DNA from: Oscillospiraceae bacterium
GTDB lineage: Bacteria > Bacillota > Clostridia > Oscillospirales > Ruminococcaceae
Reading direction: 5' to 3'
DNA: 32,541 nucleotides
NCBI GenBank assembly: GCA_018434245.1
Contig: JAHDPQ010000146.1
Location: 1-32,541 of the forward strand
A program made the position numbers and the translations under genes. The notes below the pieces were generated by a model, which was given only the letters and a program-made list of their open reading frames with translations, did not search any database and was not told where the DNA came from. Shown in pieces: positions 8,149 to 16,294 of the stretch (its first letter is position 1; every line of letters begins with the position of its first letter).

Positions 8149-9252
8149 TTAGATAATCATCCGCCGGGCCCGTTCCTTATCGGAGTCGTCCTCCTCCGCT
8201 GGATACCACATGGGGCTTGGGAACTTCAGGCGGCACGGCTCTCCTTCTTGGAACAAGTTGCGGTGCAGAGTCTGCACCCGCAGTATGTCGTCACCGACCG
8301 GCACCAGATACTCTACAAAGTCGGTGCGGAACACCCGCTTGAGCACCTTGGTGGAGTAGCCCTCGTCCCGGCCCATCTCAATGGTGTTGGGCCGGGTGGC
8401 CATCAGCATTTCCTTGTTGCCGCCGGTCTGAGGGGCGGCCCAAATTTGTTGGGAATGGTCCCCCTTGGCGTAGACCTTACCGTCCCGGATGTCCACGTGG
8501 GTAAAGTTGGACTGCCCCAAAAAGCTGTGGACAAAGCGGCTGGAGGGGCTGTTGTACAGTTCCACCGGAGTGCCGATCTGCCGGACGTTGCCCATATCCA
8601 TCACCAGCATCCGGTCGGAAAGAGCCATGGCCTCCGACTGGTCGTGGGTAACGAAGATGATGGTGAAGCCAAACTGCTTTTGCAGCTTCTTAATTTCAAA
8701 GCGCATGGTTTCCCGCAGCTGGGGGTCCAAGTTGGAAAGAGGCTCGTCCAGCAGCATCACCTTGGGGTTGACCACAATGGCCCGGGCCAGAGCGATCCGC
8801 TGCTGCTGCCCGCCGGAAAGATCGGAGGGGTAGATTTTTTCCATGCCGTCCAGACTGCAGTGCTTCAGAGCAACCTTGACCCGCTCCCGAATTTCGGCGG
8901 CGGGGCGCTTTTGCACCTGCAGGGGGAAGGCCACGTTGTCAAAAATGGTCATGTGGGGCCAGACGGCAAAGGCCTGAAACACCATGCCCAACCCCCGCTC
9001 CTCCGGCGGCAGATAGATGTTTTTTGCCTTGACCGATACGGCATGACCCCCCAGATAGATGGCACCTTCCGACAAATCTTCAAACCCGGCAATCATCCGC
9101 AGGGTGGTGGTTTTTCCGCAACCGGAAGGCCCCAGAAAGGAAAAGCATTCCCCTTCGTTCACCTTGAGGCAAAAGTCGTTGACAGCCGTCACCGTGCCCA
9201 AAGCCTTGGTGGTAAACCTTTTTGTGACATGTTCCAATACGATCTGTTCCAT
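8149..9252 (-). CDS. ABC transporter ATP-binding protein (Fbp/Pot type, second ATPase)
   Basis: A 367-residue cytoplasmic ATPase powering the importer encoded upstream. Walker A GPSGCGKT (41-48), Q-loop VFQAFAVWP, signature LSGGQQQR (145-152), Walker B VMLLDE (165-170), D-loop SNLD and H203 in VTHDQ are all present. The C-terminal 120 residues form a TOBE-like regulatory domain, as in iron, polyamine and sugar-phosphate importers. The start at 9252 is preferred over an ATG 15 codons upstream, because GGGGG lies just ahead of it and the family N-terminus begins at EQIVLEHVTKRF. It starts 4 nt after the permease stop. A terminator follows. Having a second, different ATPase in the operon is unusual and suggests a heterodimeric motor. 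Confidence 0.94.
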   Translation of the reverse strand: MEQIVLEHVTKRFTTKALGTVTAVNDFCLKVNEGECFSFLGPSGCGKTTTLRMIAGFEDLSEGAIYLGGHAVSVKAKNIYLPPEERGLGMVFQAFAVWPHMTIFDNVAFPLQVQKRPAAEIRERVKVALKHCSLDGMEKIYPSDLSGGQQQRIALARAIVVNPKVMLLDEPLSNLDPQLRETMRFEIKKLQKQFGFTIIFVTHDQSEAMALSDRMLVMDMGNVRQIGTPVELYNSPSSRFVHSFLGQSNFTHVDIRDGKVYAKGDHSQQIWAAPQTGGNKEMLMATRPNTIEMGRDEGYSTKVLKRVFRTDFVEYLVPVGDDILRVQTLHRNLFQEGEPCRLKFPSPMWYPAEEDDSDKERARRMII

Positions 9253-9256
9253 TGGG

Positions 9257-10987
9257 TCAGACCCCCTTCTTGTCTCTGGTGATCCGCTTGACCACATTGT
9301 TACAGATCATGATCAGCAGAATGGTGATCACCGACAAAGCTGCCGCAGGGGCGATCTGCCCGTTGATGCGCAGCTGATAGATGGCGACTCCCAGAGTGCG
9401 GCTGTTGGGGCCGTAGAGGAGCACCGATGTGGTCAACTCCCGCATGGCTGGGAAAAACACCAGGAAGAATCCCGAGATCATGGCGGGCTTGATCAAAGGC
9501 AAGGTAATGTCCCGCAGCGACTCCAGATGGGTGGCGCCACAGGCCCGGGAGGCTTCCTCTAACGAGACGTGAACCTGCTGTAGCGAAGCGGAACTGGATT
9601 TAAGGGTGTAGGTAAGGTACCGGGCCACATAGGCCACCAGAATAATCCAGATGGTGTTGTACAGGGTAACGCCAAAGAAAGCGCCGCTCCAAGCCAAAAT
9701 GCAACCGATGGCCAGCACCGTGCCGGGCAGAGAGTAGGGCAGCACCGCCAGCAGCTCCAGAACGCCCCGGCCCTTGGGCTTGACCTTGTAGATGACATAG
9801 GCCAGCATAGCGCCCAAAAACAGGCAGATAATGCCTGCGGCAAATCCCAAAAACAGGCTGTTGCCCACAGAATCCTTCACCATGGTGTTGTTGATGAGAA
9901 TCCGCTTGTAGTTTGCCACAGTGAAGTTTTCCGGAGCAAAGTTCAGACCGTAGGCCTTGATGAAGCTGACCAGCAGAATCATCACCAGCGGGGCCAGCAC
10001 CACCAGGACCAAAAAGACCAGAGAAAAGATGAGCAGTGGGTACTTGGCCGCCCGCAGTTTGATGAGAGCCGGGCGCATACTCTTGCCCTTGATGATGTCG
10101 TAGCGGCCTACCGTCAGCAGTTTGCGCTGCAGCAGCAGAGCAAGGGAAACCACCACTACCAGCACAATGGAAAGGGCCGTGGCCTGCCGGATGCCTTCAA
10201 AGCTACCGCCAGCCCGGTTCATCCGCTCCACAATCATGGTGGGCAGGGTGAAGATGTTCTGGGAAAAGCCCAGCATGGCGGGAATGCCGTAATTGGAAAG
10301 GGAAGTGATTAGTACCAGCAACACGCCGGAGGAAATGGCGGGAATGGTCAGAGGCAGGGTGATCCTGCGGATGACGTAAAACTGCTTGGCACCGGCAATG
10401 CGGGCGCTTTCCTCCAGGGTGGGGTCCATCCGCTCCAAGGCGCTGACCACCTGCATGTAGACAAAGGGAAAGTAGTAAACCACCTCAATGATGATGATGC
10501 CCATGACGGTGTTGATGTTAAAAGGTGCAGAGGCCAGGTTAAAGGTGTTCATCAGCCAGCGGTTGACATAGCCACCCCGGCCGGAGAACATCATATCCCA
10601 TGCCATGGCTGCCAAAAAGGGAGGAATCATAAAGGGGATGGAAAAGAGGAACTTCATCACACCCTTGAGGGGGATGTCGCTGCGGCCCAGCAGCCAGGCG
10701 AAAAAGACGCCCACTACTGTAGCCAAAGTGGTGGAGAACACCGCGATGATCAGGGTGTTCTTAATGGCGGTCAGGTTCTCTTTTTGCAGCAGGACGTTGA
10801 GGAACATCTGAAAATCGATCTTGCTGCCATCCCAGAAAGCGTAGTAAATGATCATGAATACCGGTAGAATAACCACCGTAATCAAAATCAGGTAGCACAG
10901 CAGAGTCATGATCCGGTCCAGATTTAAAAAGCGGCGGCCTTCCAGCTTTTCCAGATCGCTGTTTCTTTTTCTAGCAAACTTCTTCAT
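9257..10987 (-). CDS. ABC transporter permease, fused two-domain (FbpB type)
   Basis: A 576-residue integral membrane protein made of two fused binding-protein-dependent permease domains, about 12 membrane segments in all. Each half has its EAA coupling loop: EESARIAGA with downstream TLPLTIP (about 192-216), and EEASRACGATHLESLRDITLPL (about 477-500). The two halves form the complete translocation channel, so no separate partner permease is expected. It overlaps the upstream ATPase by 4 nt (ATGA) and is followed 4 nt later by the second ATPase. The substrate cannot be read from the permease. The family includes ferric, thiamine, 2-aminoethylphosphonate and hexose-phosphate importers. Confidence 0.94.
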   Translation of the reverse strand: MKKFARKRNSDLEKLEGRRFLNLDRIMTLLCYLILITVVILPVFMIIYYAFWDGSKIDFQMFLNVLLQKENLTAIKNTLIIAVFSTTLATVVGVFFAWLLGRSDIPLKGVMKFLFSIPFMIPPFLAAMAWDMMFSGRGGYVNRWLMNTFNLASAPFNINTVMGIIIIEVVYYFPFVYMQVVSALERMDPTLEESARIAGAKQFYVIRRITLPLTIPAISSGVLLVLITSLSNYGIPAMLGFSQNIFTLPTMIVERMNRAGGSFEGIRQATALSIVLVVVVSLALLLQRKLLTVGRYDIIKGKSMRPALIKLRAAKYPLLIFSLVFLVLVVLAPLVMILLVSFIKAYGLNFAPENFTVANYKRILINNTMVKDSVGNSLFLGFAAGIICLFLGAMLAYVIYKVKPKGRGVLELLAVLPYSLPGTVLAIGCILAWSGAFFGVTLYNTIWIILVAYVARYLTYTLKSSSASLQQVHVSLEEASRACGATHLESLRDITLPLIKPAMISGFFLVFFPAMRELTTSVLLYGPNSRTLGVAIYQLRINGQIAPAAALSVITILLIMICNNVVKRITRDKKGV

Positions 10988-12075
10988 TCCGCTGCCGCCT
11001 CCTTTGCATCGTAATATTTTTCGTTGAGGAAGGTAAGGCCCACCTGCTGCCCCTCTTCATACTCCTTGCCGCCCAGGGCGTCCAGAGTGCTGCGCTGCAC
11101 CCGCAGCTCCAAATCCCCCAGGCGCACAAAGTAGTTGTACAGGCTGCCCAAAAACACCGCTTGCTCGATGGTTCCTTTGACGGGGCTCTTGTCGTCAAAG
11201 ACGATGTCCATGGGCCGCACGCCCATGACCACGTTTTCTGCGTCATCCAGATAGCCCTCGGGCTTGCTGTCCCGGTAGCAGACCCGGCCTTTGCCGGTTT
11301 CCACCCAGTATTTTCCCTCCCGCCGGGTGACGGGGATAAAATTGGAAACGCCGATGAAGCTGAAGACAAACCGATTGGCTGGGTTTTTGATAATCTCCTC
11401 GTCGGTGCCGATCTGGCAGATGGAGCCGTCCTTTTCCATAATGACGATGCGGTCGCACAGCTGCATGGCCGCCTCCTGATCATGGGTGATGTAGATGATG
11501 GTGGTGTTTAGCCGCGACTGCATCAGGCGGATTTCCACCAGCATCTGCTCCCGGAGCTTAGCATCCAGGTTGGTGATGGGTTCATCCATGACAATGATGT
11601 CGTCGGAGGAGGTGAGGGCCCGGGCGATGGCCACCCGCTGCTGCTGCCCCCCGGAAAGCTGGGAGGGCATATACTTTTCGTAGCCGGTCATCTGAGCCTG
11701 TTCCAGGGCGTAGGTCACCCGCTTTGGAATCTGATCCTTGGGCACTTTCCTCTTTTTGAGGGGATAGGCTACATTGTCGTACACCGACATATGGGGCCAG
11801 ATGGCGTAGTCCTGAAAGACGATGCCGATTTTGCGGTTTTCTGGCGGGACGTTGACCCGCTCCTCTCGGCTAAAAACCGTTTTGCCATTGATGGTGACCT
11901 TTCCTTTTTCCGGGTTGAGGAAGCCGCACAGGCTGCGGATTGCCGTAGTTTTGCCGCAGCCGGAAGGCCCTACGATGCCCACGATTTCCCCGGGCTCCAC
12001 CGCCAGAGAAAAATCCTGCAGCACGATGTGATCGCCGTATTTGGCGCAGATATGTTCCAATGTTACCTTGGACAA
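10984..12075 (-). CDS. ABC transporter ATP-binding protein (first ATPase)
   Basis: A 363-residue ATPase with Walker A GPSGCGKT, Q-loop VFQDYAIWP, signature LSGGQQQR, Walker B IIVMDE, D-loop TNLD and H-loop ITHDQ, followed by a TOBE-like C-terminal domain (GVRPMDIVF region). It is clearly related to the second ATPase but much diverged from it. The start is a TTG (12075-12073, reading SKVTLEHICAKYG), with AAAGGGG about 12 nt upstream; no in-frame ATG fits better. Its stop overlaps the permease start as ATGA. It lies between the binding protein and the permease, after a hairpin that could lower transport-gene expression relative to the binding protein. Confidence 0.93.
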   Translation of the reverse strand: MSKVTLEHICAKYGDHIVLQDFSLAVEPGEIVGIVGPSGCGKTTAIRSLCGFLNPEKGKVTINGKTVFSREERVNVPPENRKIGIVFQDYAIWPHMSVYDNVAYPLKKRKVPKDQIPKRVTYALEQAQMTGYEKYMPSQLSGGQQQRVAIARALTSSDDIIVMDEPITNLDAKLREQMLVEIRLMQSRLNTTIIYITHDQEAAMQLCDRIVIMEKDGSICQIGTDEEIIKNPANRFVFSFIGVSNFIPVTRREGKYWVETGKGRVCYRDSKPEGYLDDAENVVMGVRPMDIVFDDKSPVKGTIEQAVFLGSLYNYFVRLGDLELRVQRSTLDALGGKEYEEGQQVGLTFLNEKYYDAKEAAAE

Positions 12076-12189
12076 GACGTATTTCGCCCCTTTCTATGTG
12101 ATCCCCATGTCCCACCTGCCGCCGGACCGGGAGCTGGCACAGGGTGCGTCAGCCCCCTGTTTTGGGCAGCTCTGAGGCAAAATGGGTAT

Positions 12190-12233
12190 GAAAAGTGCCG
12201 GCATACAGATGTTTGCCCCTTGTATGCCAGCAC
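12190..12233 (-). terminator. Attenuator-like hairpin between binding protein and transporter genes
   Basis: On the minus strand, arms 12233-12221 and 12207-12195 pair over 13 positions (one G-U) around a 13-nt loop and are followed by TTTTC. This is an intrinsic-terminator shape inside the operon. Partial termination here would make the binding protein more abundant than the membrane parts, which is common in ABC import operons. Confidence 0.65.
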
Positions 12234-12271
12234 CAATGGTTGTGTCTTTGTTTGTCAGAACTGGCGGAGTC

Positions 12272-13375
12272 TTAGCCCTTAAAGATGGCATCAAACCGGT
12301 CCAGCAGCTCGTTACTCACCTTGGCCAGATCATTCCAGTCGATGGGCAGAGCCTTTTCGGCCACGTCGGTGGCGGCCATCATGCCCTCGGGTAGCTCAAG
12401 GCCGTCTACGATAGGGGTGATGTTGTACTGGGTCAGCAGGGTTTGACCGCCGTTGGGGTCCAGAATAAAGTCATACAGCAGTTGGGCCAGTTCCAGATGA
12501 GGGGCACCCTCGGGGATGGCGATAGGGCAGGGAACCGCTACAATATCGGTGGTGTCGTGCCAGCCCAAGGGAGAACCTTCTGCGATGAGGTTCTTGGTGT
12601 TGTAGTCCACGCCAAAGGCCAGCTTGTAAGCACCGGAGGCCACACCGTTGTTGGTGGAACCGGAGCTGGACTGCAGCTCTGCACCCAGTTCCTTGAGCTT
12701 CTCAAAATATTCCCAACCGTATTTTTCGTGGTTGGTCAAAGCATAAACCAGAGCTTTGGTGGAGCCGGAACCGGTGGGGTCAGTGAGGACGATCTGGCCC
12801 TTGAAGGCATCATTGAGGACCTCGTCGTAGTTATGAGGAGCTTCCTCGTCGGAGCTGGTCATGGTACTGAAGGTCATCCCCATCAGCAGCAGACGGGCAC
12901 CGCTGTAGTAGCTGTCCGCATCCTTAAACTTTTCATTGATCCCCTCTGCAAAGGGAGATTCGTACTTGGTCAGGTGATCTTCACTTTTCAGGGAGATCAT
13001 GGCAGAGGGATCGGCCAGCCAGGCAAGGTCGCAGGCCACGGTGCCGGACTGGAACTCGGTGGCCAGCTTGGTGACACATTTGCCGGAAGTTGCGGCGTAA
13101 TAGTCCAGAGTCACGTTGGGGTACTTGGCCTCAAAAGCATCCTTCAAAGCGATGATGACATCTTCGCCGGTGGAGGAGTAAAGCATTACGGTACCTTTGT
13201 AGCTGGCGGGATCAATTTCGGTTTCGCCGGTGCTTTCTGCAGGAGCTGCATCGGTAGGAGTATTCGCTACAGACTGCGGGGCGGCAGTGGAAGGCGCTTT
13301 GGAGTTTCCGGAGCAGGCTACAGTTGCCAGAAGCATCAGCCCTGCCAGAATAAGTGCCATCACCTTTTTAATCAT
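12272..13375 (-). CDS. Extracellular solute-binding lipoprotein (Fbp/Afu-like)
   Basis: A 367-residue surface lipoprotein that captures the importer's substrate. The signal peptide is MIKKVMALILAGLMLLATVAC with a lipobox ending at C21, followed by a Ser/Thr/Ala/Pro-rich linker. The mature part starts YKGTVMLYSSTGEDVI and has the type 2 periplasmic-binding fold features of the ferric/thiamine/phosphonate cluster (LAWLADPSAMISLK, LTDPTGSGSTKALVYAL). I see no C-terminal adjacent tyrosine pair of the kind that binds iron in FbpA, so an iron role is doubtful. Afu-type homologues bind sugar phosphates. AAAGGA lies upstream of the ATG. It is the first gene of the operon and divergent from the AraC-type sensor, which is its likely regulator. 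Confidence 0.92.
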   Translation of the reverse strand: MIKKVMALILAGLMLLATVACSGNSKAPSTAAPQSVANTPTDAAPAESTGETEIDPASYKGTVMLYSSTGEDVIIALKDAFEAKYPNVTLDYYAATSGKCVTKLATEFQSGTVACDLAWLADPSAMISLKSEDHLTKYESPFAEGINEKFKDADSYYSGARLLLMGMTFSTMTSSDEEAPHNYDEVLNDAFKGQIVLTDPTGSGSTKALVYALTNHEKYGWEYFEKLKELGAELQSSSGSTNNGVASGAYKLAFGVDYNTKNLIAEGSPLGWHDTTDIVAVPCPIAIPEGAPHLELAQLLYDFILDPNGGQTLLTQYNITPIVDGLELPEGMMAATDVAEKALPIDWNDLAKVSNELLDRFDAIFKG

Positions 13376-13495
13376 TGATACCTTCAGTCCTTTCTTCGTT
13401 GACGAGCCACTTTGTTGTTTTCTAACCTATACGGTGCTCTTAGATCAAGCCGATAGCTGGGACACTGGTCCCTTGTGGCTATCCTGCCTAAATCC

Positions 13496-13524
13496 ATCTT
13501 AATAGACCCCGACAACCTTGTAAA
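13496..13524 (-). promoter_or_regulatory. Predicted promoter of the ABC operon
   Basis: Reading leftwards, TTTACA (13524-13519), a 17-bp spacer and TAAGAT (13501-13496), about 120 bp upstream of the binding-protein start. One of two related AT-rich repeats lies just upstream of the -35. Confidence 0.45.
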
Positions 13525-13529
13525 GTGCA

Positions 13530-13571
13530 AAAATCGGACTTTTTTTACATGTTCGAAAATTGGATTATTTT
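13530..13571 (+). promoter_or_regulatory. Two direct repeats between divergent promoters (regulator site candidate)
   Basis: Sequences at 13530-13545 and 13556-13571 match at 13 of 16 positions (core AAAATYGGAYT), offset by 26 bp. One flanks the -35 of the ABC operon and the other the -35 of the AraC-type gene. AraC proteins bind direct repeats in such positions, so this is a reasonable operator guess. Confidence 0.4.
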
Positions 13572-13575
13572 ATAT

Positions 13576-13604
13576 TTTAAAGCGGATTGACTATATGATA
13601 TAAT
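13576..13604 (+). promoter_or_regulatory. Predicted promoter of the AraC-type regulator
   Basis: TTTAAA (13576-13581), a 17-bp spacer and a perfect TATAAT (13599-13604). The -10 overlaps an in-frame ATG at 13603, which argues that translation starts at the later ATG (13633). Confidence 0.5.
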
Positions 13605-13632
13605 GAAAAGCAGAAGGAAGGTGTGCAACTTT

Positions 13633-15879
13633 ATGAAAAAAGAGCGGTTTCGCTTTGCACGGGTGGGGGGCAGAACTTCAATTTCCCTTCGGTTCAACAC
13701 CGTGGTTTTGTCCTGTTTTGTGCTGATTGCAGCCTTTTTGGGGCTGCTGTACCATCAGTTCCAGAAGGTGCTGCTGGAGTCCATCAACAATCTCAACACC
13801 GAATTTGTAGCTCAGGTGAGCGCCACCTCCGGCTTTGCGGAGGAATTTTTGCAGAACATGGCCAACCAGATCTTTTACACCCATTCGGTTTCCAAGCTCC
13901 GCTCCTATCAGGAGCTGACCAACCAACAGGTGATCGAGGGCATCCGGGAACTGAACTCCTTTGCGGCTTCCAGTACCATCATCGATTCCATCTACATATT
14001 TAACGGCAAGCAGGATTATGTCTACAGCACCTCCTCCACTGGGGCAGTGAGCGACGCCACCGATTCTTTTGCCGATCAGGCGGCGGTGGAGTTGTTTGGC
14101 CGGCGCAATGCCGCCCAGCGTCTGGTACCCATTCCCCGATACTCCCGTTCCGCCAACCGGTCCAGCAACCGGGAGCTCTACTCCTTCCTGTTCTTTGAGC
14201 TGGATAGCTCCGGCACCCCCCGGGACAACGCCATTATGTTCAACATCAGCAAAAACTGGTTTACCAAGCTCTACTTCAGCAACGATCCGGGAAACCGGGC
14301 GTTTATTGTCAGTGGGGAGAAGGAGCTTATTGCCCTGCAGAACGGCCTGTCCACCGACGAGTGTCAGAGCCTTTCCGACCGGGTTCTCCCCATGGCCCAG
14401 CAGGGCGACGACAGCGGCTACTTTGTCTATACGGCCCAAAATGGCGAAAAGAGCCTCTGCTTCTTTTCCGTCATGGGCAGTCACGACTGGTATTATGTCA
14501 AGACTGTTGGTTATGACCAGTGCCTCAGCGACCTGAAGGACATCGAAAAAGAGGCCATGATATTTCTGGCGGTGGGGTTTGCAATCCTCTTTGCGGGAGG
14601 CGCCATCATCTCCCTCAACATCTACCTGCCCTTTCAGCAGGTGGCCAACCGCCTTTCCCTCATCGAGCCCGGGGCCTCTCAGGATACCAGCCTGCTGCTG
14701 GACAGCCTCAACCGGCTGATCGAGACCAGCTCCAGCGCCGACCGGGTGCGGGATTCCCTGCAGGCTATGGTGCGGGGGGAGGTGCTGGAGGGGCTGCTGC
14801 AGGGAAGCCGCCAGTTCGAAAATCCCGCCGCCCTGATTGGGGAATACGACCTTAACCTCACCGGCGATGCGCCTCTGATGCTTTGTCTGGCCAGCGGCCT
14901 ACGGATGCCCCAATATCTGGAGTGCGCCCGGGAAACCATCCCCTATCGGGAGGGCGTGGTGATACAAAACGAATACACCGTCCTTTTTTTGCAGCCCACC
15001 GACCCTGCCTCCCTGTCCCCGGTGCTGCAGCAGCTGTGTGCCCGTTACCCCAGCGTCTGGTTTATCATAAGTCCCGAAATCACCGACTGGCAGATGCTGC
15101 CTCAGGCCTATGAAAAACTGTTGGAGACCTTCCATCTGCGGTTTCTCTTTCCCCGGGAGAAGCTCCTGTTTTCTGAAACCTTTGGTGAGCTGGACAACTC
15201 CTCCGCCGTTTTGGAACAGAAGATCGACCCCATCCTTTCCGCTTTGAAAAAGGGGTATGGCAACAAAACCATAGAGGCCTATCAGGATTTTGTCGCCTGC
15301 TTTGCCGGACAAAGCTACCGGAGCATCTCTTATGCCTTAACCGCTCTTTCCAACGCTGTCTTTAAGCTCTACTTCGAGGTATTCCCCAACCAGGACAGAT
15401 CCTATGAAGCCGCCTGCCGGGATTTTGAACAGCAGCTGAACACTCTGGTGGACATCGAAACCCTCAACCGCACCTTTGAAGAGCTGTTCACCCAAATTGC
15501 CGAACAGCTGCAAAAGGAGCGGCAGGCCAAGCGGGGTAACGCCATGGAAGAGATTATGGAGACCATTCAGGAGTGCTACTGCGACCCCAACCTTTCCTCC
15601 CAGTCTCTGGCCGACCGCTTTGGCCTTTCCTCTGCCTACCTCTGCCGCCTGTTTCGTCAAGTGAATGGCTGCTCCCTGATGGATTACATCAATCAGCTGC
15701 GAATGGCCAAGGCGCAAGAAATCCTCTCCGATCCTTCAGTCAAGGTGAAGGATGTTCCCGAGCAGATCGGTATCGAGAACAAGCAGTACTTTTTCATGCT
15801 CTTTAAGCAGACCACCGGACAGACCCCCAAGCAGTTTCAGACCGCCCGGCAGGAAAAAGAATCTGCCGCTCTGGTGTGA
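13633..15879 (+). CDS. Membrane-anchored AraC-family sensor-regulator
   Basis: A 748-residue protein with TM1 at about 22-40, an extracytoplasmic sensing region of roughly 265 residues (likely dCache-like), TM2 at about 307-331 (FLAVGFAILFAGGAIISL), a cytoplasmic middle region, and a C-terminal double helix-turn-helix of AraC type (about 636-748). The HTH includes LSSQSLADRFGLSSAYLCRL and TGQTPKQF. There is no receiver or kinase domain, so signal and DNA binding are in one chain. This is common for clostridial regulators beside solute-uptake operons. The ATG at 13633 is chosen because AAGGAAGG precedes it, while the upstream ATG lies in the -10 box. It is divergent from the ABC importer, which it probably controls in response to the same external solute. 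Confidence 0.9.
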   Translation: MKKERFRFARVGGRTSISLRFNTVVLSCFVLIAAFLGLLYHQFQKVLLESINNLNTEFVAQVSATSGFAEEFLQNMANQIFYTHSVSKLRSYQELTNQQVIEGIRELNSFAASSTIIDSIYIFNGKQDYVYSTSSTGAVSDATDSFADQAAVELFGRRNAAQRLVPIPRYSRSANRSSNRELYSFLFFELDSSGTPRDNAIMFNISKNWFTKLYFSNDPGNRAFIVSGEKELIALQNGLSTDECQSLSDRVLPMAQQGDDSGYFVYTAQNGEKSLCFFSVMGSHDWYYVKTVGYDQCLSDLKDIEKEAMIFLAVGFAILFAGGAIISLNIYLPFQQVANRLSLIEPGASQDTSLLLDSLNRLIETSSSADRVRDSLQAMVRGEVLEGLLQGSRQFENPAALIGEYDLNLTGDAPLMLCLASGLRMPQYLECARETIPYREGVVIQNEYTVLFLQPTDPASLSPVLQQLCARYPSVWFIISPEITDWQMLPQAYEKLLETFHLRFLFPREKLLFSETFGELDNSSAVLEQKIDPILSALKKGYGNKTIEAYQDFVACFAGQSYRSISYALTALSNAVFKLYFEVFPNQDRSYEAACRDFEQQLNTLVDIETLNRTFEELFTQIAEQLQKERQAKRGNAMEEIMETIQECYCDPNLSSQSLADRFGLSSAYLCRLFRQVNGCSLMDYINQLRMAKAQEILSDPSVKVKDVPEQIGIENKQYFFMLFKQTTGQTPKQFQTARQEKESAALV

Positions 15880-16294
15880 GCTAGTATGCCCCAAGAAAAA
15901 AGGGATAGACTATGCCGGAAGATTCCCTGCGGTGAATGGCTGTTCGGGCCCGACGACCAATTCAAGGGACCGGGGGCTCTGGGGGGGCTCAACCTCCCCT
16001 GAGGGGGCTGACGTAGTAGATAGACCTTGCGATAGCTTTGAACACCTGTGATACCCACAGAAAATCCCCCAGCATTATGAACTGCACCCCAATCGTTTTC
16101 AGTATATCAATACTGTCTAACTTTTGGGGTCATTTCATACCGGGGGATTTTTATTCTGCAAAGCGATGCCACCCCATCCGGGCGGTTGGCAGGGTTAGGC
16201 CCACCAGAAGTTTTTGCAGCTCTGCCCATATACCTTTACTGGCGGACGTATCAAGGATTTTCTTCCATAAGCAATCAATTGGAAGGGGAGACAT
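15880..16294. other. Intergenic region between convergent genes
   Basis: About 415 bp. It holds a G-rich/C-rich stretch near 15970-16010 and the imperfect palindrome at 16058-16157. No coding frame with a credible start or similarity was seen, and no clear terminator for the AraC-type gene. Confidence 0.5.
16058..16157. repeat. Imperfect 100-bp palindrome with IS3-like terminal sequence
   Basis: The outer arms share AAAATCCCCC / GGGGGATTTT (16061-16070 and 16142-16151). The inner arms carry TGAACTGCACCCCAA (16078-16092) and the inverted ACTTTTGGGGTCATTTCA (16120-16137). The motif ACCCCAAAAGTTAGACAG, read on the minus strand, resembles the terminal repeats of IS3-family (IS150-like) elements. 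No transposase lies between, so it is a remnant or a miniature element. Confidence 0.5.

Noticed and set aside
8098-9282. Plus-strand frame (394 codons) opposite the second ABC ATPase
   Set aside because: It is antisense to an ATPase with all motifs intact and has no support of its own.
8149-13375. Calling the ABC importer a ferric iron (FbpABC) system
   Set aside because: Only family-level similarity supports it; no iron-binding tyrosine pair was seen in the binding protein, and the family covers other substrates.
15960-16015. G-rich/C-rich stretch as terminator of the AraC-type gene
   Set aside because: Only short alternative pairings (CCCC/GGGG) are present and no T-tract follows.
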